From assembly GCA_023150805.1 (NCBI GenBank), contig JAKLKF010000041.1, forward strand, positions 1 through 55,594: DNA of 55,594 bases, read 5' to 3'. The DNA comes from Myxococcota bacterium (GTDB lineage: Bacteria; Myxococcota_A; UBA796; UBA2385). Positions 44,744-52,100 of the stretch are shown here, one piece after another. A model generated the notes under the pieces. The model did no database searches, was not told the origin of the DNA, and saw only the letters and a program-made list of their open reading frames with translations. A program made the translations under genes and the position numbers. Position 1 is the first letter of the stretch. The number at the start of each line of letters is the position of its first letter.

Positions 44744-47002
44744 ATGCCCGCCCACCCCGCCCTCGCCCCCGCGCACAGCCCCTCGCACCCGCAGGGAAGC
44801 CGCCTGGTCTCCCTCGACGGGCAGGTCCTGCCCTTCCTGGGCGGCCACCTCGCCGTCGACGCCGCGGGCGGCCTCGCCCGGATCGTGCTGCGGCAGCGCT
44901 TCTCCAACCCGACGGCCCAGGCCCTGCGCGTGGTCTACCAGGTGCCGCTGCCGGCCGACGCCGCGGTCTCGGGCTTCAACTTCGAGCTGGGCGAGGAGCG
45001 CATCATGGGCGAGGTGGACCGCCGCGCCGCCGCCCGCGAGCGCTTCGAGGAGGCGCTGGTCGAGGGCCGCACGGCCGCCCTGCTGGAGCAGGAGCGCGAG
45101 GATCTGTTCACGCAGGAGGTGGGCAACCTGCCGCCGGGCCAGGAGGTGGTCTGCGAGCTGGTGCTGGACCAGCGGCTGTCCTGGGAGCACGGCGGCTGGG
45201 CCTTCCGCTTCCCCACCGTGGTGGGCCCCCGCTACCTGGGGCAGGAGGGCCGCGTGCCCGACGCCGGCCGGGTGGCGGTGGAGGTCGCGGAGGGGGACCC
45301 GGGCGCCCGCATGACGCTGGCGCTGGTGGTGCGCGACGAGCGCACGGGGGTGCTCACCTCGCCGAGCCACGCGCTGTCGGTGGATCGGGGGCGCGCGACG
45401 CTGGCCGAGGGGGGGGCCGCGCTGGACCGGGACCTGGTGGTGCGCTGGGCGGTGGCCTCGCTGGCGCCGGGGGCCCGCCTGGACCTGGCCCGGGCCGCGG
45501 AGGGGCCGGCCGAGGCCAGCGGGCTGTTGACCCTGGTGCCGCCGCAGGTGCCGGGACCCGTCGTTCCGCGCGACCTGGTGGTGCTGCTGGACACCAGCGG
45601 CTCGATGCACGGTCGCCCCCTGCAGCAGGCGGTGGCGGTGGCCTGTGCCCTGGTGGACAGCCTCCTGCCCCAGGACCAGCTCCAGCTCGTCGAGTTCTCG
45701 ACCCGGCCGCGGGCCTGGCGGGAGCAGCCGGTGGCGGCGACCCCGGCGGCGCGGGCCGAGGCGGTGGCCTGGCTGCGGGCCCTGCAGGCCGGCGGCGGCA
45801 CCGAGATGCGGGCCGGCATCGAGGCGGCCCTGGCGCGGCTGCGCGGCGAGGCCCAGCGGCAGGTGGTGCTGGTCACCGACGGGCTGATCGGCTTCGAGCA
45901 GGAGATCGTGCGCGCCGTGCGGGAGGGCCTGCCGCGCGGCAGCCGGGTGCACACGGTCGGCATCGGCTCCTCCGTCAACCGCGGGCTGCTGACGCCGGTG
46001 GCGCGGGCCGGCGGCGGCATCGAGCGGGTGATCGGCCTGGACGAGGACGCGCAGCGGGCGGCGGCCGAACTGGTGGCGGCGACGGCGGCGCCCCTGGTGG
46101 TGGACCTGGAGCTGTCGGGCAGCGCGCTGGTCGAGGTGGTGCACCACCGGCCGCCGGACCTGCTGGCCGACCGCCCCAGCCGGCTGGGCCTGCGCCTGCG
46201 GGCCGAGGGTGGGGAGCTGGTCGTGCGCGGACAGACGGCCGCGGGGCCGTGGGAGCAGCGGCTCTCGGTGCCGGCGACCGCGCCGGGGCAGGGCAGCGGC
46301 GCGGTGGTGACCCTGGTGGAGGCGCTGGGCATCCAGTACCAGGTGGCGACGCGGCGGACCTCGTGGCTGGCGGTGAGCCAGGCGCGCACGGTAGATCCGG
46401 GCAAGCCGACGCGGCGGGTGCGGGTGCCGCAGGCGGTGCCGTATGGGGCCAGCGTCGAGGGGCTGGGGCTGCGGCAGGCGAGTGGCGGAGTCGTCGTGGC
46501 CTGCCTCGCAGACATGAGCCCCCCACGCTTCAGGAAGGATTGGGCGCCCTCCGGCCCAGCCGGCAGCCGGTCCCTCGGCCAGAAGTTGGCCAATCCTCGT
46601 GACCCCTCCCCGGCACGGGAACCGTCCCGCGTGGTCGCCGACCACTTCGGCGCTGCCGACGCCGAGGAGCGCGCGCGCGAGGTGGCCGAGCGCTGGCACG
46701 AGGTCCGGGTGGTCCTGGCCCGCGGCGACCGGCTGGTGCTGGAGCTGGAGGTCGGTGCGGCGGAGCTGATCTGGCGCCGGCCGCGGCTGCTGGCGGTCAC
46801 CGGCCGCGACGGGCGGGAGCTGCGGGCGCACCTGGACCTGGCCGCCAGCACCGACGGCGGCTGGATCCGCTCCGGGCAGGTGCTGCGCATCGTGCTCGAG
46901 GGCCCCGACCTGGGCCGGGACTGGGCCCGCATCGAGGAGGTGCTGCTCGACGCCGACAGCGAGCACAGCCTGCGCCTGCACCTGCGCCTCGTGGCAGGCT
47001 GA
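44744..47002 (+). CDS. VIT and VWA domain protein without signal peptide
   Basis: A 752-residue protein starting at ATG behind GGAGG. Residues about 20-150 are a VIT domain: LARIVLRQRFSNPTAQALRV, then MGEVDRRAAARERFEEALVEG with the Glu/Arg-rich consensus. A VWA domain follows, with a complete MIDAS motif DTSGS at 283-287 and VLVTDGLIGF near residue 375. The C-terminal 250 residues are beta-rich. The layout is that of inter-alpha-trypsin inhibitor heavy chains and bacterial relatives. There is no signal peptide, so it should be cytoplasmic. A Pro/Ser/Arg-rich insert near residues 590-630 looks unstructured. Three bases later follows an ECF-type sigma factor. Confidence 0.82.
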   Translation: MPAHPALAPAHSPSHPQGSRLVSLDGQVLPFLGGHLAVDAAGGLARIVLRQRFSNPTAQALRVVYQVPLPADAAVSGFNFELGEERIMGEVDRRAAARERFEEALVEGRTAALLEQEREDLFTQEVGNLPPGQEVVCELVLDQRLSWEHGGWAFRFPTVVGPRYLGQEGRVPDAGRVAVEVAEGDPGARMTLALVVRDERTGVLTSPSHALSVDRGRATLAEGGAALDRDLVVRWAVASLAPGARLDLARAAEGPAEASGLLTLVPPQVPGPVVPRDLVVLLDTSGSMHGRPLQQAVAVACALVDSLLPQDQLQLVEFSTRPRAWREQPVAATPAARAEAVAWLRALQAGGGTEMRAGIEAALARLRGEAQRQVVLVTDGLIGFEQEIVRAVREGLPRGSRVHTVGIGSSVNRGLLTPVARAGGGIERVIGLDEDAQRAAAELVAATAAPLVVDLELSGSALVEVVHHRPPDLLADRPSRLGLRLRAEGGELVVRGQTAAGPWEQRLSVPATAPGQGSGAVVTLVEALGIQYQVATRRTSWLAVSQARTVDPGKPTRRVRVPQAVPYGASVEGLGLRQASGGVVVACLADMSPPRFRKDWAPSGPAGSRSLGQKLANPRDPSPAREPSRVVADHFGAADAEERAREVAERWHEVRVVLARGDRLVLELEVGAAELIWRRPRLLAVTGRDGRELRAHLDLAASTDGGWIRSGQVLRIVLEGPDLGRDWARIEEVLLDADSEHSLRLHLRLVAG

Positions 47003-47005
47003 GGC

Positions 47006-47590
47006 ATGGCCGACCTCGACCGGTACCTGGCCGCCATCGCCCGGGGCGACGCGGACGCCTTCGCCGCGTGGCTGGCGGGCGCCGAGCCCCGGGTGCGGGC
47101 CAGCCTGCACAGCTTCGCGGCCCGCCTGGACACCGAGGCGGTGCTGCAGGAGGCCCTGCTGCGCACCTGGCAGGTGGCGCCACGCTTCCAGCCGGACGGC
47201 CGGCCGGACGGCCTGGTGCGGTTGAGCGTGCGCATCGCCCGCAACCTGGCGGTGAGCGAGCTGCGGCGGGCGCGGGTGGATCCGGTCGAGGTCGAGCAGC
47301 TCGAGCGCCTGGCCGAGGCCCAGGGCGAGGGCCCGGCCCCGCCCGATCCGCTGCTGCGGCGGCTGATCGAGCGGTGCCGGGCGCTGCTGCCCGAGCGGCC
47401 GGCCCTGGCCCTGGCGGCGCGGCTGCGGGCGGCGGGTGGAAAGAGCGATCACGAGCTGGCCCAGGAGACCGGGATGAGCCTGAACACCTTCCTGCAGAAC
47501 GTCGGCCGCGCCCGGCGGGCCCTGGCGGAGTGCCTGGAGCGCCAGGGGGTGACCGTGCCCGGAGGCGCTGCGCCGGGAGGTGTCGCATGA
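47006..47590 (+). CDS. ECF-type RNA polymerase sigma factor
   Basis: A 194-residue protein. Sigma region 2 is visible as DTEAVLQEALLRTWQVAP and LVRLSVRIARNLAVSELRR. Region 4 is helix-turn-helix-like: ALAARLRAAGGKSDHELAQETGMSLNTFLQNVGRARRALAECL. It would direct RNA polymerase to a small regulon, perhaps including the VIT-VWA gene upstream. It begins three bases after that gene and overlaps the next by four (ATGA). No ZAS-type anti-sigma is encoded nearby. Extracytoplasmic stress is the usual cue for this class, but nothing here identifies the signal. Confidence 0.8.
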   Translation: MADLDRYLAAIARGDADAFAAWLAGAEPRVRASLHSFAARLDTEAVLQEALLRTWQVAPRFQPDGRPDGLVRLSVRIARNLAVSELRRARVDPVEVEQLERLAEAQGEGPAPPDPLLRRLIERCRALLPERPALALAARLRAAGGKSDHELAQETGMSLNTFLQNVGRARRALAECLERQGVTVPGGAAPGGVA

Positions 47591-47811
47591 CGCGGGAGGA
47601 GGAGGAGCTGCTGGAGCAGGTGGTCGGCGCCTGGCGGCCGCGGGACCGGGACGGCGGCGCGCGGGCGCACCCGGCCTGGCACGACCTGGACGAGGCCGGG
47701 CGGCAGCAGGCCTACCAGGAGACGGTCCGCCAGCGGGCGCTGGAGGCGGCCCTGGACCCACAGGGTCTGTCCACGACCGCGAAGGCGGTGCTGGCGCGGA
47801 TCCGGGGCTGA
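47587..47811 (+). CDS. 74-residue protein downstream of ECF sigma factor
   Basis: ATG 47587 overlaps the sigma factor stop as ATGA, so it is translationally coupled. The sequence is charged and helical (MTREEEELLEQVVGAWRPRD, later YQETVRQRALEAAL), with no Cys/His zinc motif and no membrane segment. It is too small for a classical anti-sigma. It could bind the sigma factor or the VIT-VWA protein, but no homologue is recognised. Confidence 0.65.
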   Translation: MTREEEELLEQVVGAWRPRDRDGGARAHPAWHDLDEAGRQQAYQETVRQRALEAALDPQGLSTTAKAVLARIRG

Positions 47812-47865
47812 GCGAGGGCGAGGTGGGGTCGTCCCCCGGCCGGTGGCGAGGCGGACCCGGTTCGT

Positions 47866-48183
47866 TCAGCGAACGCGCTCCGGCGCGGACCAGGCGGCGC
47901 ACCTGGCCTCGGGGCCCTGGGGCGCCCAGACCTGGAGCACGCGGGTCGGACCGTCGCCGCGGGCGACGAAGGAGGCCTCGCCGCCCGCGGCCATGTAGAC
48001 CGTGTCCCCGACCTGTAGGGTGTGCGGCACCCCGTCCAGCGTGGTGACGCAGGCCACCCGGCCCAGCCGGTCGCCCTCCTGGCTGGAGAGCTGCACGCTG
48101 TGCGGGTCGGTCAGGAGCGTGGGCGCGGGCGAGGGGTCGCCGGGAGGGGCCGGGGGCTTGACGGAGCAAGCGGAGAGGCGCAA
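47866..48183 (-). CDS. small putative lipoprotein (start uncertain)
   Basis: A 105-residue protein if it starts at TTG 48183, which gives the very short signal MRLSAC with a lipobox-like Cys. The open frame reaches back to GTG 48249, overlapping the methyltransferase tail. The body has a cupin-like short beta stretch (VGDTVYMAAGGEASFVARGDG, then VLQVWAPQGPE) and several Cys. It is convergent with the 74-residue protein. The coding call is plausible but not certain because of the overlap. Confidence 0.5.
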   Translation of the reverse strand: MRLSACSVKPPAPPGDPSPAPTLLTDPHSVQLSSQEGDRLGRVACVTTLDGVPHTLQVGDTVYMAAGGEASFVARGDGPTRVLQVWAPQGPEARCAAWSAPERVR

Positions 48184-48887
48184 GTGGCAAGTCCTGACCC
48201 CGCGGCCTTGCGCGTCACCCACCCGCGGATGAGCGCCGCCTGGTAGCACGCGGCCGGCGGCGCGAACCCGGCCTGGACCATCATCTCCTCGACCTGTGCC
48301 GGAGCGTGCGCAGCCACGCCGTGCCCGAACATCGCGCGGTAGCTGTCCTGCCGCTCCGGGGCCACGTAGAGGGTGAGCCAGAGGTCCATCACGGTCGCAA
48401 AGGACGGGTGCTCCAGGTCCGCCGCGAGATCGGCGCTGAAGAGGAGCCCGCCCGGCTTCAGGCGATCCGCGATGTCGCGGAAGAACGCGACCCGGCGCTG
48501 CTCGTCCACGAGGAAGTGCGAGACCAGCAAGCTGGTCGCCGCGTCATGCGCCTGGACGGGGAGGTCGGACACCCACCCGACGTGGAACTCGCAGCGGTCG
48601 ACGAACCCCTCCGCCTCGGCGTGCTCGCGCGCCGCATCCAGCATGGCCGCCGAAGGGTCGACCAGCGTGAACCGCCACCCGGCATGCAGCGGGGCGAGGT
48701 GCCGCGCCTCCGCCGCGGTGCCCGCGCCCGCGACGAGGATGCGCGCCGTCTCCGGAAGGCGGGCGAAGGCCCCCTGGACCAGCAGGTGCAGGGCGTCCTT
48801 GAAGCCCCGGATCGGCTCGATCTGGCGGTCGTAGTTGCGGGCGTGGGTGGCGTCGAAGGCGGCGGTGGTCGGAGGCGACGACGGCAT
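48111..48887 (-). CDS. class I SAM-dependent methyltransferase
   Basis: A 258-residue enzyme. Motif I is RILVAGAGTAAEARHLAPLH, followed by the acidic loop end FTLVDPSAAMLDAAREHAEAEGF and motif IV-like DAATSLLVSHFLVDEQ. The natural end is probably near LIRGWVTRKA. The last 30 residues (Pro/Ser/Arg-rich) read through a repeat-like sequence and overlap the lipoprotein frame, so they may be an acquired tail. The substrate is unknown. It begins four bases after the Rrf2 gene and is probably controlled by it. Confidence 0.8.
   Translation of the reverse strand: MPSSPPTTAAFDATHARNYDRQIEPIRGFKDALHLLVQGAFARLPETARILVAGAGTAAEARHLAPLHAGWRFTLVDPSAAMLDAAREHAEAEGFVDRCEFHVGWVSDLPVQAHDAATSLLVSHFLVDEQRRVAFFRDIADRLKPGGLLFSADLAADLEHPSFATVMDLWLTLYVAPERQDSYRAMFGHGVAAHAPAQVEEMMVQAGFAPPAACYQAALIRGWVTRKAAGSGLATCASPLAPSSPRPLPATPRPRPRS
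48179..48201. repeat. possible REP/RAYT-associated repeat end
   Basis: On the minus strand this reads ggggtcaggacttgccactt, close to the GGGGTCAGGTCTTGC sequence that (from memory) flanks REP-associated tyrosine transposases. It coincides with the point where the methyltransferase loses its expected C-terminus. No transposase gene is nearby. Confidence 0.35.
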
Positions 48888-48890
48888 GGC

Positions 48891-49355
48891 TCAAGGCTCC
48901 TGCACGTGACGGTCGTGGACGGACGGCTCTCGAGCGGCGGCGCGGCGGCGCAGATCCACCGACAGGTCGTGGAGGGTGACGGCGTCGAGGCGCCGGGTGA
49001 GCAGCGCCTCGGCCTCACGGAGCGCATCCCCGAGCACATCCTCCACCGCCCTCTCGACGAGGCAGCCTGGGGCTCCGCGCCGCGCACCCATCGCGAACAC
49101 GCCCGGCCCCCCGAGCGCAACGTGCACGTCGAGCAGGGTGACCGTGCTCGGATCCTGGCGGAGCGACCAGCCCCCCCCGCGCCCCTTCTCGGCCCGAACG
49201 ATGCGGGCCTCGCGCAGGCCCGCCATCGTCCGCCGCACCACCACCGGGTTGGCCCGTGTACACCGCGCCAGCGCCTCCGACGTGATCGGGGCGCCGTCGG
49301 CGGGCAGGTGCAGGAGGACGTGCAGCGCGGTGGAGAGGCGGAGATCCAGGTTCAT
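48891..49355 (-). CDS. Rrf2-family transcriptional regulator
   Basis: A 154-residue protein. The winged helix-turn-helix is LSTALHVLLHLPADGAPI, then ALARCTRANPVVVRRTMAGLR and IVRAEKGRGGGWSLR, as in Rrf2/NsrR/IscR relatives. IscR-type Fe-S ligands are not clearly present: only two internal Cys (ARCT and APGCLV). The start is ATG 49355, which lies within an inverted repeat, so autoregulation is likely. Downstream, four bases away, is the methyltransferase gene. Confidence 0.85.
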   Translation of the reverse strand: MNLDLRLSTALHVLLHLPADGAPITSEALARCTRANPVVVRRTMAGLREARIVRAEKGRGGGWSLRQDPSTVTLLDVHVALGGPGVFAMGARRGAPGCLVERAVEDVLGDALREAEALLTRRLDAVTLHDLSVDLRRRAAAREPSVHDRHVQEP

Positions 49356-49375
49356 GTAACTTCGACTATTACATG
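49353..49375. promoter_or_regulatory. inverted-repeat operator at Rrf2 start codon
   Basis: catgtaa-cttcgacta-ttacatg: perfect 7-bp arms around a 9-base spacer. One arm contains the ATG of the Rrf2 gene. The AT-rich symmetric site stands out in this GC-rich DNA and resembles operators of Rrf2 regulators, so autorepression is the simplest reading. Confidence 0.65.
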
Positions 49376-49436
49376 ATGGACGCGAGGGCCACCTCCGAGC
49401 GCCGACGGCCTCCCCGGCCAGGTGCCGGCTGGGCCG

Positions 49437-49518
49437 GGGGGATTCGACCCTGGCCCCCCTCCGCCCCTGCGGGGCACCTCCCCCCGGCTGCGCCAGGGGG
49501 AGGAACGGGGGACAGCGC
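49437..49518. repeat. divergent REP-like element, third copy
   Basis: This has the same plan as the two 76-bp elements but a different sequence: a TGC-loop hairpin (gcccc-tgc-ggggc), then arms cctccccc and gggggagg around cggctgcgcca, then aacggggg. It fills the gap between the Rrf2 operator and the RIO kinase gene, which otherwise contains no feature. Confidence 0.55.
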
Positions 49519-49546
49519 TGGTCTCGTAGGGACGCCGGCGACGCTG

Positions 49547-50671
49547 CTAGGTCGGCGCGCCGCCGGCTCCGCCGCCCTGTCCGCCGCCCGCACCACCACC
49601 GCCACCCCGGCGGCGACGTCGGCGCTTCCGCGGCGCTCCCCCCTCTCCGCCGGAGGCGACACCTGGCGGACGGGGACCCCGCTCCTCCCGCGGCGGGCGC
49701 TCCTCTCGCGGCGGGCGCTCCTCCCGCGGCGGGCGGCCCTGGAAGCCACCCCGTTCCTCGCGCGGCCCCCGCTCCTCGCGCGGGCCCCGCTCCTCTCGCG
49801 CCGGGGCCTGCGAGGCGCCCCGCTTGCGTCGAGCGGGCCCGGCGTCGCGCGGGCGCTCGGCCCAGGCGGCCTCCTCGACCTCGCGGGCCAGGCGGCGACC
49901 GTCCACCTGCCGGTGGGCGCGCTTGGGCCCCACGCCGGTCAGCTCGACGTCGGCCTTGAGCCGGCCGGTCTCGAACAGGTTCCAGATCTCGCGACCGTAC
50001 TCGGTCTCGGCCAGGTCGGGGGCGAAGCGCGCCAGGAACTGCGTCAGGTGGTCGAGGTCCCGCAGGAAGACGTCGCGGGCGTTGCGGTTGGCGGCGGCGT
50101 CGATGGCCTGGGGAAGGTCGATGATCACCGGACCGTCCCACGCGATGAGCACGTTGTACTCGGACAGATCTCCGTGCACGACGCCGGCCAGCAGCATCCG
50201 CGCCGACTGGTGCGCCAGGTATTGCAGCATCGCCCGCGCGTGCTGCGGCTGGAGCGTCAGGTCGAACAGTCGCGGCGCGGGGTTGCCGTTGTGATCGAGG
50301 AGCAGCTCCATGATGAGCACACCCTCCTCGAAGACGTGCGGCTGGGGCACCCGGATGCCGGCGGCCGACAGCTTGTAGAGGGCGTCGACCTCGGTGCTGC
50401 GCCAGGCCTGCTCCTCCTGCTCGCGGCCGTACTTGCTGCGGCTGGCCATGGCGCGCGCCTGGCGGCTGTTCCGAACGCGCCGCCCCTCGGTGTAGGTGGC
50501 CCGCTGCTTGAATGACCGGGACTGCGACTCCTTGTAGACCTTGGCGCAGCGGACCTCCCCCTCGCTGCGCACGATCCACGCGGCGGCCTCCTTGCCGCTC
50601 ATCAGGGGTCGCAGCACTTCGTCGATGAGCCCCAGGTCGTAGAGGGGCTCGAGCTGCTTGGGGATCCGCAT
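49547..50671 (-). CDS. RIO1-family protein kinase
   Basis: A 374-residue protein. Kinase landmarks are the ATP-site lysine K44 (RCAKVYK), a RIO flexible-loop region with basic residues (FKQRATYTEGRRVRNS), the catalytic HGDLSEYNVLI (D168, N173) and metal-binding D185 in IIDLPQA. RIO kinases act in ribosome maturation in archaea and eukaryotes; bacterial roles are little known. The last 110 residues are low complexity: tandem PREERGPREERG units followed by a Gly/Arg tail, probably disordered and RNA-binding. It is 191 bases from the Rrf2 start codon. Confidence 0.85.
   Translation of the reverse strand: MRIPKQLEPLYDLGLIDEVLRPLMSGKEAAAWIVRSEGEVRCAKVYKESQSRSFKQRATYTEGRRVRNSRQARAMASRSKYGREQEEQAWRSTEVDALYKLSAAGIRVPQPHVFEEGVLIMELLLDHNGNPAPRLFDLTLQPQHARAMLQYLAHQSARMLLAGVVHGDLSEYNVLIAWDGPVIIDLPQAIDAAANRNARDVFLRDLDHLTQFLARFAPDLAETEYGREIWNLFETGRLKADVELTGVGPKRAHRQVDGRRLAREVEEAAWAERPRDAGPARRKRGASQAPAREERGPREERGPREERGGFQGRPPREERPPREERPPREERGPRPPGVASGGEGGAPRKRRRRRRGGGGGAGGGQGGGAGGAPT
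49678..49812 (-). repeat. coding tandem repeats for Pro/Arg/Glu tail of RIO kinase
   Basis: Near-perfect 18-bp units (cggcgggcgctcctcccg and variants) encode successive PPREER and GPREER blocks. They are internal to the kinase gene and likely vary in copy number. Confidence 0.7.
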
Positions 50672-50759
50672 GTGCTCCTGGCTGACCCTCCCGGCCGTGG
50701 GCGTTCCACGCAGTCTAACCCAGCCACGCGCCGGGCCGCCTGCTGTCCGAGCGAGGCGC

Positions 50760-51266
50760 TCAGAAGGCGGCGGTGCGCTCCTCGATGCTGACGACCTTGT
50801 CGTCGTCCAGGGTCACGTCGCGCTCGAACAGGCGGGTGGCCTGGTACTGGGTCTTGGAGCCGGGCTCCCACACCAGCACGCCGTCCTTCTGCTGCTCGAA
50901 GCGGTACACCCACAGCTCGCTGCGCACGGCGTTGCGACCGGCCAGCTTGCGCTTGTCGAAGGGCACGCCCCAGGCCATCTCCAGCATGTCCTTGGTCCAG
51001 CCCAGCTCGACCTTGCCGGCGATGATGACGGCGCGGGTCGCCTCATCGTACTTGTAGTACCGGTCCCACAGGCCGGCCGCCTGGAGGAAGGCGTTGCGCT
51101 CCTCCTCGGTCTTCAGCTTGAGGTAGGCCTTCTTCTGGTCCTCGCTCATGTACGCGCGCAGGGCGTAGTAGTGGTCGAACTCGGCGTCGCTGAGCTTCTT
51201 GACCTTGTTCTGCCAGCCGGCCTGGGCCGACAGGGTGAGCGAGAGGGCGAGGAGGAGGGCGTGCAT
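50760..51266 (-). CDS. exported hypothetical protein, GWxTD-like
   Basis: A 168-residue protein with the signal peptide MHALLLALSLTLSAQA. The mature part has repeated aromatic and charged patterns: YLKLKTEEERNAFLQAAGLWDRYYKYDE, then ELGWTKDMLEMAWGVP, resembling GWxTD-motif proteins. The C-terminus is VTLDDDKVVSIEERTAAF. It is probably periplasmic. It lies downstream of the Bat genes on the same strand (54-base gap). Confidence 0.68.
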   Translation of the reverse strand: MHALLLALSLTLSAQAGWQNKVKKLSDAEFDHYYALRAYMSEDQKKAYLKLKTEEERNAFLQAAGLWDRYYKYDEATRAVIIAGKVELGWTKDMLEMAWGVPFDKRKLAGRNAVRSELWVYRFEQQKDGVLVWEPGSKTQYQATRLFERDVTLDDDKVVSIEERTAAF

Positions 51267-51320
51267 CGGGCACCACCGGTGGCGAGGGGGGAGGCCGCCT
51301 AACGCGGCGGAGCCCGGCCC

Positions 51321-52100
51321 TCACGGCGAGGGCAGGTCGGGGAAGGGGGCAGAGGGATCGGCCAGGTCGACGGCCGAGGCCGGCACCCAGCCCTTGCGGG
51401 CGTCGGGCAGCTCGATCAACACCGCGGCGCCGCCCAGCCCTTCCGCGGGCTGGTAGCGCTCGACGGCGCGCACGACAGCGCCCTCGTGCAGGGCGAAGAG
51501 CTCGACACCCTCGGCGCCCAGGCCGCTCTTGACCATGACCTCGGGGACCAGGACGGTGGCGGGCGGCAGGCGGCCGGCCTGTGCCGCGACCCCGGCGGCG
51601 AGCACCACGGCCAGGGCGAGCAGGCCGAGCGCGTCGGCGCGCGGGCGCAGCGGGGACAGGCCGCGGCGGCGGCGGGCCAGGCCCTGGACCAGCAGCAGGC
51701 CCAGCCCCAGGGCGGCGCTGGCGCCCGCGAGCAGGGCCTGGGTGGCCGGCGAGAGGGCGACCTGCCAGAAGAAGGGGCCCGCCTGGGGCGAGGGCAGGTC
51801 CAGCCGGTCCTGGCTGCGCTTGCGGGCCAGCTCCAGGTTCGCGCGCAGGTCGGCGTCGGCGGGCGAGAGCTGCAGGCCGCGCTGCCAGGCGGCGATGGCG
51901 AGCCCCAGCCGCTCCTGGCGGTACAGGCCGTTGCCCAGGCCATGGTAGACGGCCGGGTCGACCGCCCCCTGCTCCAGGGCCTGGGCGAAGGCGGCGACCG
52001 AGGAGGCATCTCCCTCGCGAGCGGCGGCCACGCCCCGCTCGTAGGCGTCCTGGCCGCCGGCCAGCGCCGGCAGGGCGAGGAGGAGCCAGAGCGCTCTCAT
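51321..52100 (-). CDS. BatE-like TPR protein with SH3-type tail
   Basis: A 259-residue protein. ATG 52100 overlaps the BatD stop (ATGA). The signal MRALWLLLALPALAGG precedes TPR-like repeats (AVYHGLGNGLYRQERLGLAIAAWQRGLQLSP). Two hydrophobic segments near residues 115-175 would anchor it, and the final 80 residues look like a bacterial SH3 domain (MVKSGLGAEGVELFALHEGAVVRAVER). This combination is typical of BatE, the last gene of Bat operons, involved in envelope stability and oxygen tolerance. Confidence 0.78.
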   Translation of the reverse strand: MRALWLLLALPALAGGQDAYERGVAAAREGDASSVAAFAQALEQGAVDPAVYHGLGNGLYRQERLGLAIAAWQRGLQLSPADADLRANLELARKRSQDRLDLPSPQAGPFFWQVALSPATQALLAGASAALGLGLLLVQGLARRRRGLSPLRPRADALGLLALAVVLAAGVAAQAGRLPPATVLVPEVMVKSGLGAEGVELFALHEGAVVRAVERYQPAEGLGGAAVLIELPDARKGWVPASAVDLADPSAPFPDLPSP

